Below, in pieces: positions 34,021 through 43,739 of a stretch of 64,000 nucleotides of DNA. Made by a program: the position numbers and the translations under genes. Each line of letters opens with the position of its first letter. Positions within the stretch are counted from its first letter, which is position 1. The stretch is taken from the NCBI RefSeq assembly GCF_013373865.1, contig NC_050470.1, positions 16,371,244 through 16,435,243 of the forward strand, read 5' to 3'. The notes under the pieces were generated by a model. The model saw only the letters and a list, made by a program, of their open reading frames with translations, was not told where the DNA came from and made no database searches. Origin of the DNA: Monomorium pharaonis (Eukaryota > Arthropoda > Insecta > Hymenoptera > Formicidae).

Positions 34021-34410
34021 AACTTCAGTGTCTTTCTGTTTATGCTTACTTACTCCCCAGCTCAGAGTTTCGATTTTTGTAGTCATATCCTAGTCCTTAT
34101 CTAGTCATATCGTCTCCAGCACTCGACTTTGTAATTTAGGCTTCCTTTAGTTCAAGTGTAGTTTTAAGGTTTGCTATATTTTATATTTCACCTACTTATT
34201 CTGTTGTTTGCGCTCATTTACCTTTTAGGCTTAGGATTTGCGAGATTACTGCAATGTTGTACTTTCTTAAGTCCAGTATTAGATAATAGATTTTGCTTAC
34301 TCACTAATTACTCACTACTTACTGTTTCAATGTTACTACTAGTTGTATATTTGCCCTTTAGCCAATGTTTGGGCATAATAAAATTCTATCAATCAATCAA
34401 TCAATCTTTC

Positions 34411-34541
34411 TTTTTCTCAATTTAACAATAGCACTCTTTCTAGCACAATAACTATAATTTATTTACATGCATAAATAACTTACTTTATGTTGCTTTTGTT
34501 ACTTTTTCTACTTATTATTTCTTATTTCTTTACTTCTGATT

Positions 34542-34585
<44 letters not shown>

Positions 34586-34841
34586 TTTTTTTATTCTCTT
34601 CTTATTATTTTTTAGTACTTCTAATTCCCTCTCTTTCTCTCTCTCTCTTTTCTTACTCGTCCACTCATTTCTTTTCTATATCTTACTTTAGGTTTAAATT
34701 AAGTGTTTCTTTTCCTCTTTTTTTTAATTATTAAAAGAAAGAATTAATTTTAATATAATAACTGAAAATAAACCATAACAAAGTACTAACTTATTACACA
34801 ATATTTATTTCCATTAAAAAATGAAAATTTTGTGTAATATA
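34411..34841. other. Pyrimidine-rich spacer with (CT)n
   Basis: TTCTTT-rich sequence with CT runs at 34548-34581 and 34630-34648. No gene. Confidence 0.6.
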
Positions 34842-35791
34842 AACTACAGGACAAAATTAAAGGAACAAAAGTTTGAAGTAGTGCCATATTCGTAAAAGTT
34901 AAGCAAAAAATCTGAATTTTTAATATGATATAGCCCAAAGTGTTGACTTGACACCTGCAAAATCTTCCCGCTGTGAGTCCAGTAGTTTCGGAGTTATGCC
35001 CCTCGAAGAAACTCCCGGTCAAAAACGAAAGTTGCAAGGTTGTAACTAGAAAAGTACAGGACAATCTAATGCAAGAAACGAACCAGAAAAATTCGGAAAT
35101 GGGCTAAGCCGGTTCTGTAAATGTCGCTCAGAATGTCCCTGGTGCGCCCTGATACCCACATCCCTTTTCAACCCTGATTCGCAACCCCTTAAGACTGATA
35201 GTGGTGACAGCGTTTTGCGTCGCGTCCGTCCAACCGAGGACAACTCTCTAGCACGGCTAGGCTTTAAAACCGTTACATGTCGAAGGTCTTACCTTTCGAT
35301 GACCCTTACCATCCCGCGAAAGTGGATTGGGCAACCACCCCTAAGACTAATCAACACTCGCAGGTGCCTTCATGCATCCGGAAAATTCAGAAATGGGTTA
35401 AGCTGGTTCTATAGGTGTTGCTCAGAGTGTCCCTGGTGCGCCCTGATACCCCCATTTCTTTTCAATCCTGATTCGCAACTCCTTAGGACTGATAGTAGTG
35501 ACAGCGTTTTGCGTCGCGTCCGTCCAATCGAAAACAATTCTCTAGCACCGCTTTGCTTTAAAACCGTTGACTGTCGAAGGTCTTACCTTTCTATGACTCT
35601 TACTATCCTGCGAGGATGGGTTGGGCAACCACCTCTAACACTAATTAGCATCTGTAGGTGCCTTCATGCGTCCGGAAAATTCGGAAATGGGCCGAATCGC
35701 ACCTGTAGATGTCTTTGGCACTCCTTCCTAACCATGCATGAAGTTCACCCTTTTTAATCTCTACCTGCTACTCCTTCAATCGGACAGCGAG

Positions 35792-36025
35792 TCACGGTTG
35801 CGCTAGGCTACAGGTGATCGCTTCAGGGCACGACTTGCATTCGAGATAAAAAAAATCCTTGTTCTCTCCAGCTATTTTTATCCTCTCTTTTTGTATTAGG
35901 TTTTCTTTTTTTTCTAGATTTTCCCTATATGCATCTTTCTTTGCTTTTATGCCTCTTTCAGCTGACTCTTCGTCTGCGTTCTGTTTGATCCTGATTGCTC
36001 TTTTTGTTTCCTTTAAAAAACGCAT
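35792..36025 (-). CDS. Foldback-arm ORF, Lys/Glu-rich peptide of unknown function (left arm)
   Basis: The ATG at 36023-36025 opens 77 codons starting MRFLKETKRAIRIKQNADEE, continuing with a strongly charged, probably helical stretch (KKDAYRENLEKKENLIQKER). It ends with a Cys-containing part, ECKSCPEAITCSLAQP. The mirror-image frame at 36297-36524 in the other arm has the same first 50 residues with few changes. The frame looks kept, but the two arms may have been copied from one another, which alone would explain the similarity. No family recognised. It may be a fragment of a captured longer gene. Confidence 0.35.
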   Translation of the reverse strand: MRFLKETKRAIRIKQNADEESAERGIKAKKDAYRENLEKKENLIQKERIKIAGENKDFFYLECKSCPEAITCSLAQP

Positions 36026-36296
36026 TACTTTTCCATGTAATCTCTGACATTTTCCCTATATTTTTTGTTTTTTATGTTGTTTGTGGGACAGCAAAGCATT
36101 GTTAAAGGAAAACAATTTCTTTGTAATCTCTCACATTTTCTCCATATTTTTTGTCTTTTATGTTGCTTGTGGGACAGTAAAACATTGGTAAAGCAAAACA
36201 ATTTCTTTGTTTTGCTTTAACAATGTTTTGCTGTCCCACAAGCAACATAAAAAACAAAAAATATGAAGAAAATGTCAGAGATTACATGGAAAAGTA

Positions 36297-36524
36297 ATGC
36301 GTTTTTTAAGGAAAATGAAAAGAGCAATCAAGAACAAACAGAACGCAGACGAAGAGTCAGCTGAAAGATGCATGAAAGCAAAGAAAGATGCATATAAAGA
36401 AAATCTAGGAAGAGAAGGAAACCTAATACAAAAAGAGAGAATAAAAAGAAAATGGCTGGAGAGAACAAGAATTTTTTTGATCTCGAATGCAAGTCGTGCT
36501 CTGAAACAATCACCTGTAGCCTAG
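36297..36524 (+). CDS. Foldback-arm ORF, Lys/Glu-rich peptide (right arm)
   Basis: It begins MRFLRKMKRAIKNKQNADEE and follows the left-arm peptide to about residue 50, then shifts frame (KRKWLERTRIFLISNASRAL) relative to it. So at least one arm carries an indel. See 35792-36025 for the other copy. Confidence 0.3.
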   Translation: MRFLRKMKRAIKNKQNADEESAERCMKAKKDAYKENLGREGNLIQKERIKRKWLERTRIFLISNASRALKQSPVA

Positions 36525-37188
36525 CGCAACCGCGACTCGCTGTCCGACTAAAGAAGTAGCAGGTAGAGTTTAAAAGGGGTGGATTTTGTGCGTTAGGAAG
36601 GAATGCCAGAGACTTCTACAGGTGCGATTCGGTCTATTTCCGAATTTTCCGGACGCATGGAAGCACCTGCGGGTGCTGATTAGTGTTAGGTGTGGTTGCC
36701 CAATCCACTCTCGCGGGATGGTAAGGGTCATAGAAAGGTAAGACCTTCGACATGTAACGGTTTTAAAGCCGAACCGTGCTAGAGAGTTGTCCTCGGTTGG
36801 ACGGACGCGACGCAAAGCACTGTCACCACTATCAGTCCTAAGGGGTTGCAAATCAGGATTGAAAAGAGATGTGGGTATCAGGGCGCACCAGGGACATTCT
36901 AAGCGACACCTACAGAACCGGCTTAGCCCATTTCCGAATTTTTCTGGTTCGTTTCTTGCATTAGATTGTCCTGTACTTTTCTAGTTACAACCTTGCAACT
37001 TTTATTTTTGACCGGGAGTTTCTTTGAGGGGCATAACTCCGAAACTACTGGACCCACAGCGGGGAGATTTTGCAGGGGTCAAGTCAACATTTTGGGCTAT
37101 ATCATATTAAAAATTCAGATTTTTTGCTCAACTTTTACGAATATGGCACTACTTAAAACTTTTGTTGCTTTAATTTTGTCCTGTAGTT

Positions 37189-37602
37189 TATTTATCTTAT
37201 TATAACGCATAGTGTTATACTAATTCAAATTAGGCATAGCAGTATTTCCCTCCACAATGTAATCCACGATGTAATAAGAATATTGTGAAGATGAATTAAA
37301 GTATAATCAGAAAAGAAAACAAAACTAATATAACTTTGTTTTGTCGGAAGCGTCCTAGATACGCACAGATTAAAACGGACATTACCAATCAGTTTACTGC
37401 TTTAGTTAAAGTTAGGATGAATTTATATAATTTCATTGGTGGTGTCTATTTCGAATTGTGCACATCTGAGACTAACTCGTTTTGTCATTTTAATTTAATC
37501 TCAGTCTCGATCTTTAATTTGATATCATACGGACTTCAAAATTGTCTTAAGAATCTTTATATATACACTACTAAAAAAAAATAGGGAATACTTTTAGGAA
37601 AC
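37189..37602. other. AT-rich spacer
   Basis: No gene supported. An 82-codon frame at 37336-37584 has no recognisable feature. Confidence 0.4.
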
Positions 37603-37700
37603 CACGCGCGCGCGTGTTTGTGTGTGTGTGTGTGTGTGTGTGTTTTATAACAAATGTAAGAACCCCGTGATTCGTCACGCGCGTGCTCGCGGTTCCTTGC
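37603..37700 (+). repeat. Outer inverted flank (left) with CG/TG run
   Basis: CGCGCGCGTGTTTGTGTGTG... AAATGTAAGAACCCCGTGAT TCGTCACGCGCGTGCTCGCGG TTCCTT pairs with the reverse complement of 41910-42000 (AAGGTAAGGACTTCGCGG, TTCGTCACACGCGCGCTTG, TTCCTT). Together they bracket the composite 38052-41909 element, so they may be an outer extension of its terminal repeats. Confidence 0.6.
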
Positions 37701-38048
37701 GACTTCTTAAATGTTGTTTTATGTTGTTTTAAATGCGTTTAAATGTCTACACAGCATTTTGAAAATTTTGTATACAAACTTAATACACTACTAGAATCAT
37801 CTGTGTGTTAAACATTTGTTTTAAAGCCTTTATACGTAAACATTACATGTAAACAATACATGTACGCACCTACTCACATACATGCCGTAATGTTTACAAG
37901 TAATGTTTACGTACAAAGAGACTTTGAAATAAATGTTTAGTACACAGACGACTTTCGTAGTGTATTAAGCTCGTATACGAAATTTTCAAAATGCCGCGTA
38001 GGCATTTGAACGCATTTGAAACGACATAAAATGACATTTAAGAAGTCA
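37701..38048. mobile_element. Palindromic MITE, ~350 bp
   Basis: The left arm from GACTTCTTAAATGTTGTTTT and the right arm ending AAATGACATTTAAGAAGTC are inverted repeats of about 160 bp with centre near 37875. Inner pairs include TACGTAAACATTACATGTAAAC with its partner at 37895-37920. It interrupts the left outer flank: the sequence TTCCTT is followed directly by CCCACTCGG on the right side but by this palindrome on the left. Confidence 0.75.
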
Positions 38049-38629
38049 CAACCCACTCGGCAAGTAATGTCGTTGAAATATTGTAATATTTGAAAATGGT
38101 ATATAAATATTTCGTTAATATTTTAATTGTAACTTTGCATGTGAAATATTTTAAAAACAAATCTGCACCATATTTTTATAATAATGCAAAATTTCTGAAA
38201 TCTTTGAGAGAAGATGAAAAAGTTTGCTTCCATATTTGTATGGCTCTGTAATATTACAAAAGAAATATGACAAATGCTTTATTTCAAAAATATTTTTGGA
38301 AAATTATAAAGTAATATTAATATTTCTTACACAATGAATATTTCTGCAAAATATCAAACGCAACATTGCATTTAAAGTGTTTCTAAAAAATTTCTGAAGG
38401 ATTGTGTAGATAATAAAAATTTAAATTGCTGAAAATGAATTTCTGCAATACTGCACAAGAAATATTGCAAATATAATGATTCAGAAACATTTCTGAATGT
38501 TTAAAATTGACATATTCTCTATATAATTATATAGTTAATAATGATAACATTAAAGTATACATGAAATAAACAATAAAAAAACCTTATTTTAATGTGCATA
38601 TATTATTTTATTTAATTCTTTATAAATAT

Positions 38630-38950
38630 TGTTGCGCCGGAACGTCGAAAGACACTCCCGCACACACACACACACACTCGCGTCGAGAAAATCAAAACGT
38701 TTATGGAACTCAAAAGCTTTATTTAAACTTGAACTCAAACAGAGAAAGCGCGTGACACGTCCTCCTCGGCAGGAGTCCGACGTTAAACTGTCTACAATTC
38801 TTATTTACAAATATTTTTCGGCAACTAGCCGTTTAATTCAATTATTTTAATAACAAATTCTTCCCGGCAACCGGCCAATCGAAAATATCGATCGGTCCGT
38901 CAACTGACTGGCGTTTCAGGGATGTATCGAGCGACACGCGGCACGCAACA
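38630..38950 (-). repeat. 3' LTR of the gag-only element
   Basis: 321 bp, TGTTGCG...CGCAACA in plus orientation. It contains (CA)8 where the partner has (CA)7. On the minus strand it includes AATAAAGC as the likely poly(A) signal (plus strand about 38716-38723). Confidence 0.92.
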
Positions 38951-38967
38951 CTGCTCCCCCTCTTCTG
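38951..38967 (-). other. Polypurine tract
   Basis: On the minus strand AGAAGAGGGGGAGCAG lies immediately upstream of the 3' LTR, the normal position of the plus-strand primer in LTR retroelements. Confidence 0.85.
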
Positions 38968-39491
38968 GATTGTCGTCCCGACAATCCGAAAAGCAGCTTG
39001 CGACAGTACTTCCGGAAAAGGACCTTCTCTGGTTCCAGGACGATTTCTTGCCCTCCTCGTACTTCTGTAGCGAGTTACCGGGCCACGTCCACCAAAGTCC
39101 TCTCCTTCCAGTGAGGTTCTCCACACGGACTTCCTTCTTCGTGAAGCTGGCCAGGCTCCCACAAAGAATTTCCTAGTCCGTATTCCTCCAGCCGTCCCCG
39201 AACTCCTCTTCCGCCGAGTCTTGTGTGCTTCGTTCTTCTTTCTTCGGGATCGGGGGGGGGGAATATCTTCCGTGGACCCATCGCTCATAAAGCTCTCCGT
39301 CCTCTGCTTCGGCATTCACCCAAGTCCCACGGGAAAACCACGGTCAAAAACCGTGGGAGAGGCAGTCCAGAAAATTAACCTTCTTACGGCTCTCAATTCC
39401 GAAATCCCTTTCCTTATTCAGATCTCCATAAATACTGAAACAATAACAAAACACAAAACAGAACACAAACTTTGAATTAAAATGATTAAAA
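38968..39491 (-). other. Internal 3' remnant of the gag-only element
   Basis: Between gag and the polypurine tract lies about 520 bp with no reverse-transcriptase or integrase motif. Minus-strand frames give Arg/Gly/Pro-rich peptides and a G9-type run at 39251. Probably the residue of the pol 3' end plus 3' untranslated sequence. Confidence 0.5.
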
Positions 39492-40409
39492 TTAAAAAGA
39501 TTCAAGATCCTCCGCGCTCTTGTTTTCTTTTACGCCCGAATTTTCGCTCCCTTGCCTCTCCGGCTTTCGTGCAAAACTATTTTCGTTTATAAATTTCAAC
39601 GTTCTGGCCCACTCAATCGCTATTCTGAGCGAAGATATCCCCTGAACTTGGAGGATCCGTTTAACGAAACCGTCCGACAGAGCAGCCACGAATTGAGCGC
39701 AAGCAACTTTATCGCGCATTTCATGAGGACAATTTGGATATACTTTTCGAGAAAGGCGCTCAAGATCCGCGCTCAATGTAGCATAATCTTCTCCCGGGAG
39801 AAGTTTACCATTAGTGAATTGTAAATAAAAATTTTGCGCTAATTCACTTTCACCGAAGCACAATTCCAATTCAGATTTTAATTCCGAAAACGTTAATTTA
39901 TCTTTTTCCGCGCTCAACCCATCCAGAACTGAACGCGCTTTCCCCCGCAAGCATGACGCAAGGGCCACCGTTTGGGAGGCCTCGTCCCAGCCGTTCGCGC
40001 GCGAAATGAAAGAAAATTGTGAGAGAAACTCGCGCAGCGGCACCGTCCCGTCATAAGTGTCGGTCTTTACTCTTAAAGAGAACGACGCGCGATCCCCGCT
40101 CGCGTTCCCGCTCGCGTTTAAGAAATCTACACGCGCCGCGTCTGTCGGAGCTTCGCCCGCGGAAACATTATTGGAGCGACTTAGCTGAGTATCGTTGAGT
40201 CGCTCCTCCATCCGTCGGAAAGCTGCCTCACGCTCCACGAAACTGGCCTCCATTTCGCTGCGGAAATTTTGTTGCTCCTGCCGCTCCCGTCTCCGTTCCT
40301 CGCGCATCTGATGTAATTCGAGGAGAACAGCCTCCATCGCGCTAGTCTCCGCTGAGCTCGCCGTCTGCTGCTGAGAGCGAGTCTTCCTCGGCGAGTGAGT
40401 CGTCGACAT
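39492..40409 (-). CDS. Gag-like protein of the non-autonomous retrotransposon
   Basis: I start it at the ATG at 40407-40409 (MSTTHSPRKTRSQQQ), just inside the primer-binding site. The frame is also open further upstream, but that part lies in the LTR. The product is 305 residues. A Glu/Arg-rich coiled-coil region (about residues 25-80, MREERRRERQEQQN) is followed by the retrotransposon gag capsid domain (about 105-270). Typical pieces are YDGTVPLREFLSQFSFIS, ASCLRGKARSVLDGL, FSELKSELELCFGESE, and ADLERLSRKVYP. It ends at ESF with no CCHC zinc knuckle, although most Gypsy Gags carry one, so the C-terminal nucleocapsid part has been lost. The ORF has no internal stop. Its role in relatives is assembling the cytoplasmic capsid around element RNA. 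Confidence 0.85.
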   Translation of the reverse strand: MSTTHSPRKTRSQQQTASSAETSAMEAVLLELHQMREERRRERQEQQNFRSEMEASFVEREAAFRRMEERLNDTQLSRSNNVSAGEAPTDAARVDFLNASGNASGDRASFSLRVKTDTYDGTVPLREFLSQFSFISRANGWDEASQTVALASCLRGKARSVLDGLSAEKDKLTFSELKSELELCFGESELAQNFYLQFTNGKLLPGEDYATLSADLERLSRKVYPNCPHEMRDKVACAQFVAALSDGFVKRILQVQGISSLRIAIEWARTLKFINENSFARKPERQGSENSGVKENKSAEDLESF

Positions 40410-40452
40410 TTTGATTCCTCTCGAAACTCCCGTCGGCTCGTTCGCTCGTCCG

Positions 40453-40470
40453 ATCCCGGACGAGCCCCCA
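40453..40470 (-). other. Primer-binding site matching tRNA-Pro
   Basis: On the minus strand TGGGGGCTCGTCCGGGAT lies three bases inside the 5' LTR. From memory this 18-mer is the well-known tRNA-Pro primer-binding site also used by murine gammaretroviruses. Confidence 0.88.
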
Positions 40471-40473
40471 AAA

Positions 40474-40792
40474 TGTAGCGCCGGAACGTCGAAAGACACT
40501 GCCGCACACACACACACACTCGCGTCGAGAAAATCAAAACGTTTATGGAACTTAAAAGCTTTATTTAAACTTGAACTCAAACAGAGAAAGCGCGTGACAC
40601 GTCCTCCTCGGCAGGAGTCCGACGTTAAACTGTCTACAATTCTTATTTACAAATATTTTCCGGCAACCAGCCGTTTAATTCAATTATTTTAATAACAAAT
40701 TCTTCCCGACAACCGGCCGATCGAAAATATCGATCGGTCCGTCAGCTGACTGGCGTTTCAGGGATGTATCGGGCGACACGCGGCACGCAACA
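40474..40792 (-). repeat. 5' LTR of the gag-only element
   Basis: 319 bp, TGTAGCG...CGCAACA in plus orientation. About nine substitutions and one CA unit separate it from the 3' LTR. The first inverted terminal position is altered (TGTAG against TGTTG). Confidence 0.92.
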
Positions 40793-41909
40793 ATATTTAA
40801 TACTTTATTGCAATAATTACTGAGATTACCTTTTCAACGCTTATAGTTTCCTCGATGCGTTCTCATTCATATAAGTTAAAAAAATTGATATCTTGATTAA
40901 TATTGCAACATTGCAAAATAATATGAGACTTTTACTTCAATCCTTTCTATCTTTCTATCTATTGTACACCTTAGAGCATTCACTCTAAATATTTATTTAT
41001 CTTTTTTTATTATTTTCTCATGCAACAAGTCTCTTTTTACGGTATATTACTTTTTTGTAATGTTATAAAATGAATATCTTTTTTTAATGTTACTAAAACA
41101 AAATAAAGTTTTAAGAAATTATGACAAAATGGAAGTGTTCTGTTACAAATTTTTATAATGATGCAAATCTATAAACCTTTATTAAACTTAACCTTTATTA
41201 ACATAATCAATGTATTAAACATTTTTAAAATATATTTTAAAACTATTGTATTACATAAAAATAAGATTGCTTACATTTAAAAAATATTATTGTAATACAA
41301 TAATAATAATTGAGAAATAGGACCGATAAAACTGTCCAAAATAAATATACAAATAAGATCGCCTATATTGATCTATAACAGATTTTGGTACTAAAAAATT
41401 TTGGTATAATTTTTATTATTTCTAACTCATATATATGAACTGTGTGCATTTTATCGGTCTTGAAACAGTCACTAAATATATACTGACAAGAATGCGACAT
41501 AGTTCATAAGAAATAGTAAAAATTACACAAATTATTCAGTACCAAAACCCGCTATAAACCAATATATGCAATTTCATTTTTATCTTTATATTTAACAATT
41601 TCATCTGTTTTAATTATTATTATATTACAATAATATTTTTTAAGTGTATCTGCAATTTCTTGGATAAAATGTATTTAAGATATTTTCTGAAACGTTTCTG
41701 CTATCTGCATAGATATGTTTCAGAAATATTTCAGTAATATTATCGAAATATTACTAAAATCTTTCAAAAAGATTGCATTTGAAATGATCGTGGACATTGA
41801 AACATTGCAGAAGTGTTGCAGAAATAGTCGTGAAATATTTCTGTGATATTGCTGTATACAGTATAACATTTCAAATAAAATATTTTAAAAACACTACATG
41901 CCGAGTGGG

Positions 41910-42000
41910 AAGGAACAGCCACAAGCGCGCGTGTGACGAACCGCGAAGTCCTTACCTTTGCCGAAACATACACACATATACACACACGCGCGTGCGCGAT
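41910..42000 (-). repeat. Outer inverted flank (right)
   Basis: Partner of 37603-37700: AAGGAACAGCCACAAGCGCG, CGTGTGACGAACCGCGAAG, then a CA/CG run ending GCGCGTGCGCG. Imperfect over about 90 bp. Confidence 0.55.
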
Positions 42001-42333
42001 GTGCACAATCCGACCAGCATCCTCCACGTGGTGCACATTGAATAACAGTAATGCCGGCGGTAAGCATCATTAAAAAAAAATGTAAGGTTGACTTCGTAAC
42101 TTGGTCAAAAGAGTGTAAAAAAAATTGTTGAAAAAACGTTGTAAGCAATTTCAGGAATTCGAAGAATGATAAACACGTGGAATATAAATGTTTTATTTTA
42201 TGAACGTTACTGTTTATTACTGGAAAGCAATCGTACTATAAAATTTTGCTTTAGCGATGTTATTGAATCTTTCTTCACAACAGTACATTAAACTAAATAA
42301 AAACCGTAAAATGCGATTTTTTACCATTTCTAT

Positions 42334-42485
42334 TCTATTAATTCCGCATCAAATTAAAAATTAAAATTAAGATTAAATTAAAATTTGACAAATCAAAACA
42401 AAATTATATTGGTTTTGTTTTCTCTGATTACATTTTAATTTAATCTCAATTTTAATTTTTAATTTGATGCGGAATTAATAGAATG
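42334..42485. mobile_element. Palindromic MITE, ~150 bp
   Basis: The arms ATTCTATTAATTCCGCATC (left) and GATGCGGAATTAATAGAAT (right) extend inward over about 60 bp (AAATTAAAAATTAAAATTAAG and its complement). The loop is near 42400-42420. Confidence 0.8.
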
Positions 42486-42777
42486 GAAACTCGAACTATA
42501 ATAAACTTTATCTTAAATGACGTCGAGAAGATCAAAAGATTATCTTAAATTTTTCAATAAAAATTTCTATTTGCTTATTACACATATTCTTACATCAATA
42601 TAATCTATTCCTGTTCTTGACAAACACTACTCAAGATCAAATCCATATCTTCATCATGTTTTTCTCTTAATATCCTACAACTCTCTTTCGTCTAAACCTT
42701 TTTTTATATCTAAAACCGTTTCCAAGATTTAGAAAATAAGTCAGACTTTAGTGACGCCCTATATAATAATAAAAATT

Positions 42778-43328
42778 ACATTATGCTGATTGTAAACTTT
42801 TGGATTTTTTCAACACAGATTTGGAGGTCAAGTCTGTATCTGAAGGAGGGAAAATTTTATGAAAGTATATATTAATCAGTGAAGATAGTGCTGTTTACTT
42901 TTCATATTTTTACTTTTTTACACTGAGAGAGAAAATTGCTGGATTTAAATAAATATTTCTTTGATTAGTGCTAATAACATATTTTATAGAAAATCAATAA
43001 TATTTATTTCAAAGAAGTAATATTTTCTAAATTATAGAAAACTATTACTTGTTTTAAATAAATATTATTAATTTTCTATAAAATATGTTATTAGTATTAC
43101 TATTCAAAGAAATATTTATTTGAATTTAGTATTTTTTTCTCTCAGTGTAAAAAAAAGTAAAAATATAAAAAATAAGCAGCACTCTCCACTGATTAATATA
43201 TACTTTCATAAAATTATTAACATATCTAATCACTGTTGCTCACTTTTTACATTTTCCCTCCTTCAGATACAGACTTGACCTCCAAATCTGTGTTGAAAAA
43301 ATCCAAAAATTTACAATCAGCATAATGT
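42778..43328. mobile_element. Nested palindrome, ~550 bp, with inner CACTGAGAGA element
   Basis: The outer arms ACATTATGCTGATTGTAA (left) and TTACAATCAGCATAATGT (right) enclose matching GGAGGTCAAGTCTGTATCTG / CAGATACAGACTTGACCTCC. An inner pair, CACTGAGAGAGAAAA at 42923 and TTTTTTCTCTCAGTG at 43134, brackets an AT-rich dyad with centre near 43040. The inner part looks like a separate MITE or the tip of one long foldback. Arms differ by short indels. Confidence 0.8.
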
Positions 43329-43525
43329 AATTTATTAATTAATGTTGAAGGTATTACCTCCAGGACTAACAGTCGACTAGCCAATTTTATCCAACAATCC
43401 TCTAAATCGCAATGATAGCGCAGTAACGCATTATGCAGTAAATTTAACACGATTAGTCCACTGTGTATCCCAATAGACGAATACACAAGTTGTATATGTC
43501 CGTTTGCGTACATGTCGATAGACAT
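43247..43525 (-). CDS. 92-codon ORF of unknown function overlapping a palindrome
   Basis: It starts at a real ATG (43523-43525), MSIDMYANGHIQLVYSS, and ends YADCKFLDFFNTDLEVKSVS-EGGKM. The last 30 codons lie in the right arm of the 42778-43328 palindrome, and the same peptide is re-encoded in the left arm (42778-42860, plus strand). A leucine-rich middle (LIVLNLLHNALLRYHCDLED) looks protein-like. No family recognised. It may be the C-terminal piece of a captured transposon or host gene. Confidence 0.3.
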   Translation of the reverse strand: MSIDMYANGHIQLVYSSIGIHSGLIVLNLLHNALLRYHCDLEDCWIKLASRLLVLEVIPSTLINKLHYADCKFLDFFNTDLEVKSVSEGGKM

Positions 43526-43544
43526 CTCTAAACTATTGTGAAAT

Positions 43545-43706
43545 GAATTTCCGGGAAAAAATGTGTATATCTAATTATATATAATTATGTATAACTTTGT
43601 AGATCTAATTATGTTGTGGATTTTGACCTGATCTAATTAGATCTAATTAGATCTACAAAGTTATACAAAATTATATATAATTAGATATATACATTTTTTC
43701 CCGGGC
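43545..43706. mobile_element. Palindromic MITE with CCGGGAAAAAA termini
   Basis: The left arm CCGGGAAAAAATGTGTATAT and right arm ATATACATTTTTTCCCGG continue inward (CTAATTATATATAATTATG, TATAACTTTGTAGATCTAAT and complements). Centre near 43628. No coding capacity. Confidence 0.82.
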
Positions 43707-43739
43707 TGAGAGAAAAGTTTTCGGATTTAATAAATTTTA

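Larger units (their letters stand above)
29340..34410 (+). mobile_element. Near full-length CR1/Jockey-type LINE
   Basis: A 5' UTR of about 760 bp (29340-30104) is followed by ORF1 (30105-31126), ORF2 (about 31160-34020, degraded) and a 3' UTR. The 3' UTR ends in AATAAAATTC and the short tail ATCAATCAATCAATCAATC at 34389-34407. Tails made of short tandem units instead of poly(A) are typical of CR1/L2-group LINEs. The element starts right beside a (CT)n run. Several frameshifts and a nonsense codon make it inactive, but the copy is otherwise almost complete. Confidence 0.82.
34842..37188. mobile_element. Foldback transposon with >1-kb inverted arms, 2.35 kb
   Basis: The left end is TA|AACTACAGGACAAAATT and the right end is AATTTTGTCCTGTAGTT|TA, so TA is a likely target duplication as in Tc1/mariner elements. 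The inverted arms run almost the whole length and meet near 36203 (AAAACAATTTCTTTGTTTT). The left arm carries a tandem duplication of about 300 bp (35088-35391 and 35392-35695, each with GCGTTTTGCGTCGCGTCCG and GGTGCCTTCATGC) and a second duplication of about 100 bp near the centre. The right arm has one copy of each. A lone arm lies at 9304-10270. Each arm encodes a short Lys/Glu-rich peptide. Confidence 0.85.
38630..40792 (-). mobile_element. Gag-only Gypsy-type LTR retrotransposon, 2.16 kb
   Basis: It has two LTRs (38630-38950 and 40474-40792), a tRNA-Pro primer-binding site, a polypurine tract and one gag ORF, all on the minus strand. The target duplication is ATAT on both sides. The uninterrupted sequence in the sister element (50665-50690) confirms the 4-bp duplication. 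The LTRs differ at about nine positions and one CA repeat unit, so the insertion is not brand new. No protease, reverse transcriptase or integrase sequence is present between gag and the 3' LTR. It is therefore a non-autonomous element that would need pol from a relative. Confidence 0.92.
38052..41909 (+). mobile_element. 1.7-kb non-coding TIR element, split by an LTR retrotransposon
   Basis: The ends CCCACTCGGCAAGTAATGT and (reverse complement of the right end) CCCACTCGGCATGTAGTGT are imperfect inverted repeats. The interior is AT-rich with repeated AAATATTTCTGAAA-like phrases and has no ORF. Removing the retrotransposon at 38630-40792 and one 4-bp duplication leaves about 1,691 bp, collinear with the 1,700-bp inverted copy at 49568-51267. 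It is a large MITE-like element of unknown superfamily. Confidence 0.82.

Noticed and set aside
35215..35757. 180-codon frame in the foldback left arm
   Set aside because: It spans the 300-bp tandem duplication, so the peptide repeats itself; the other arms do not keep it open in the same way.
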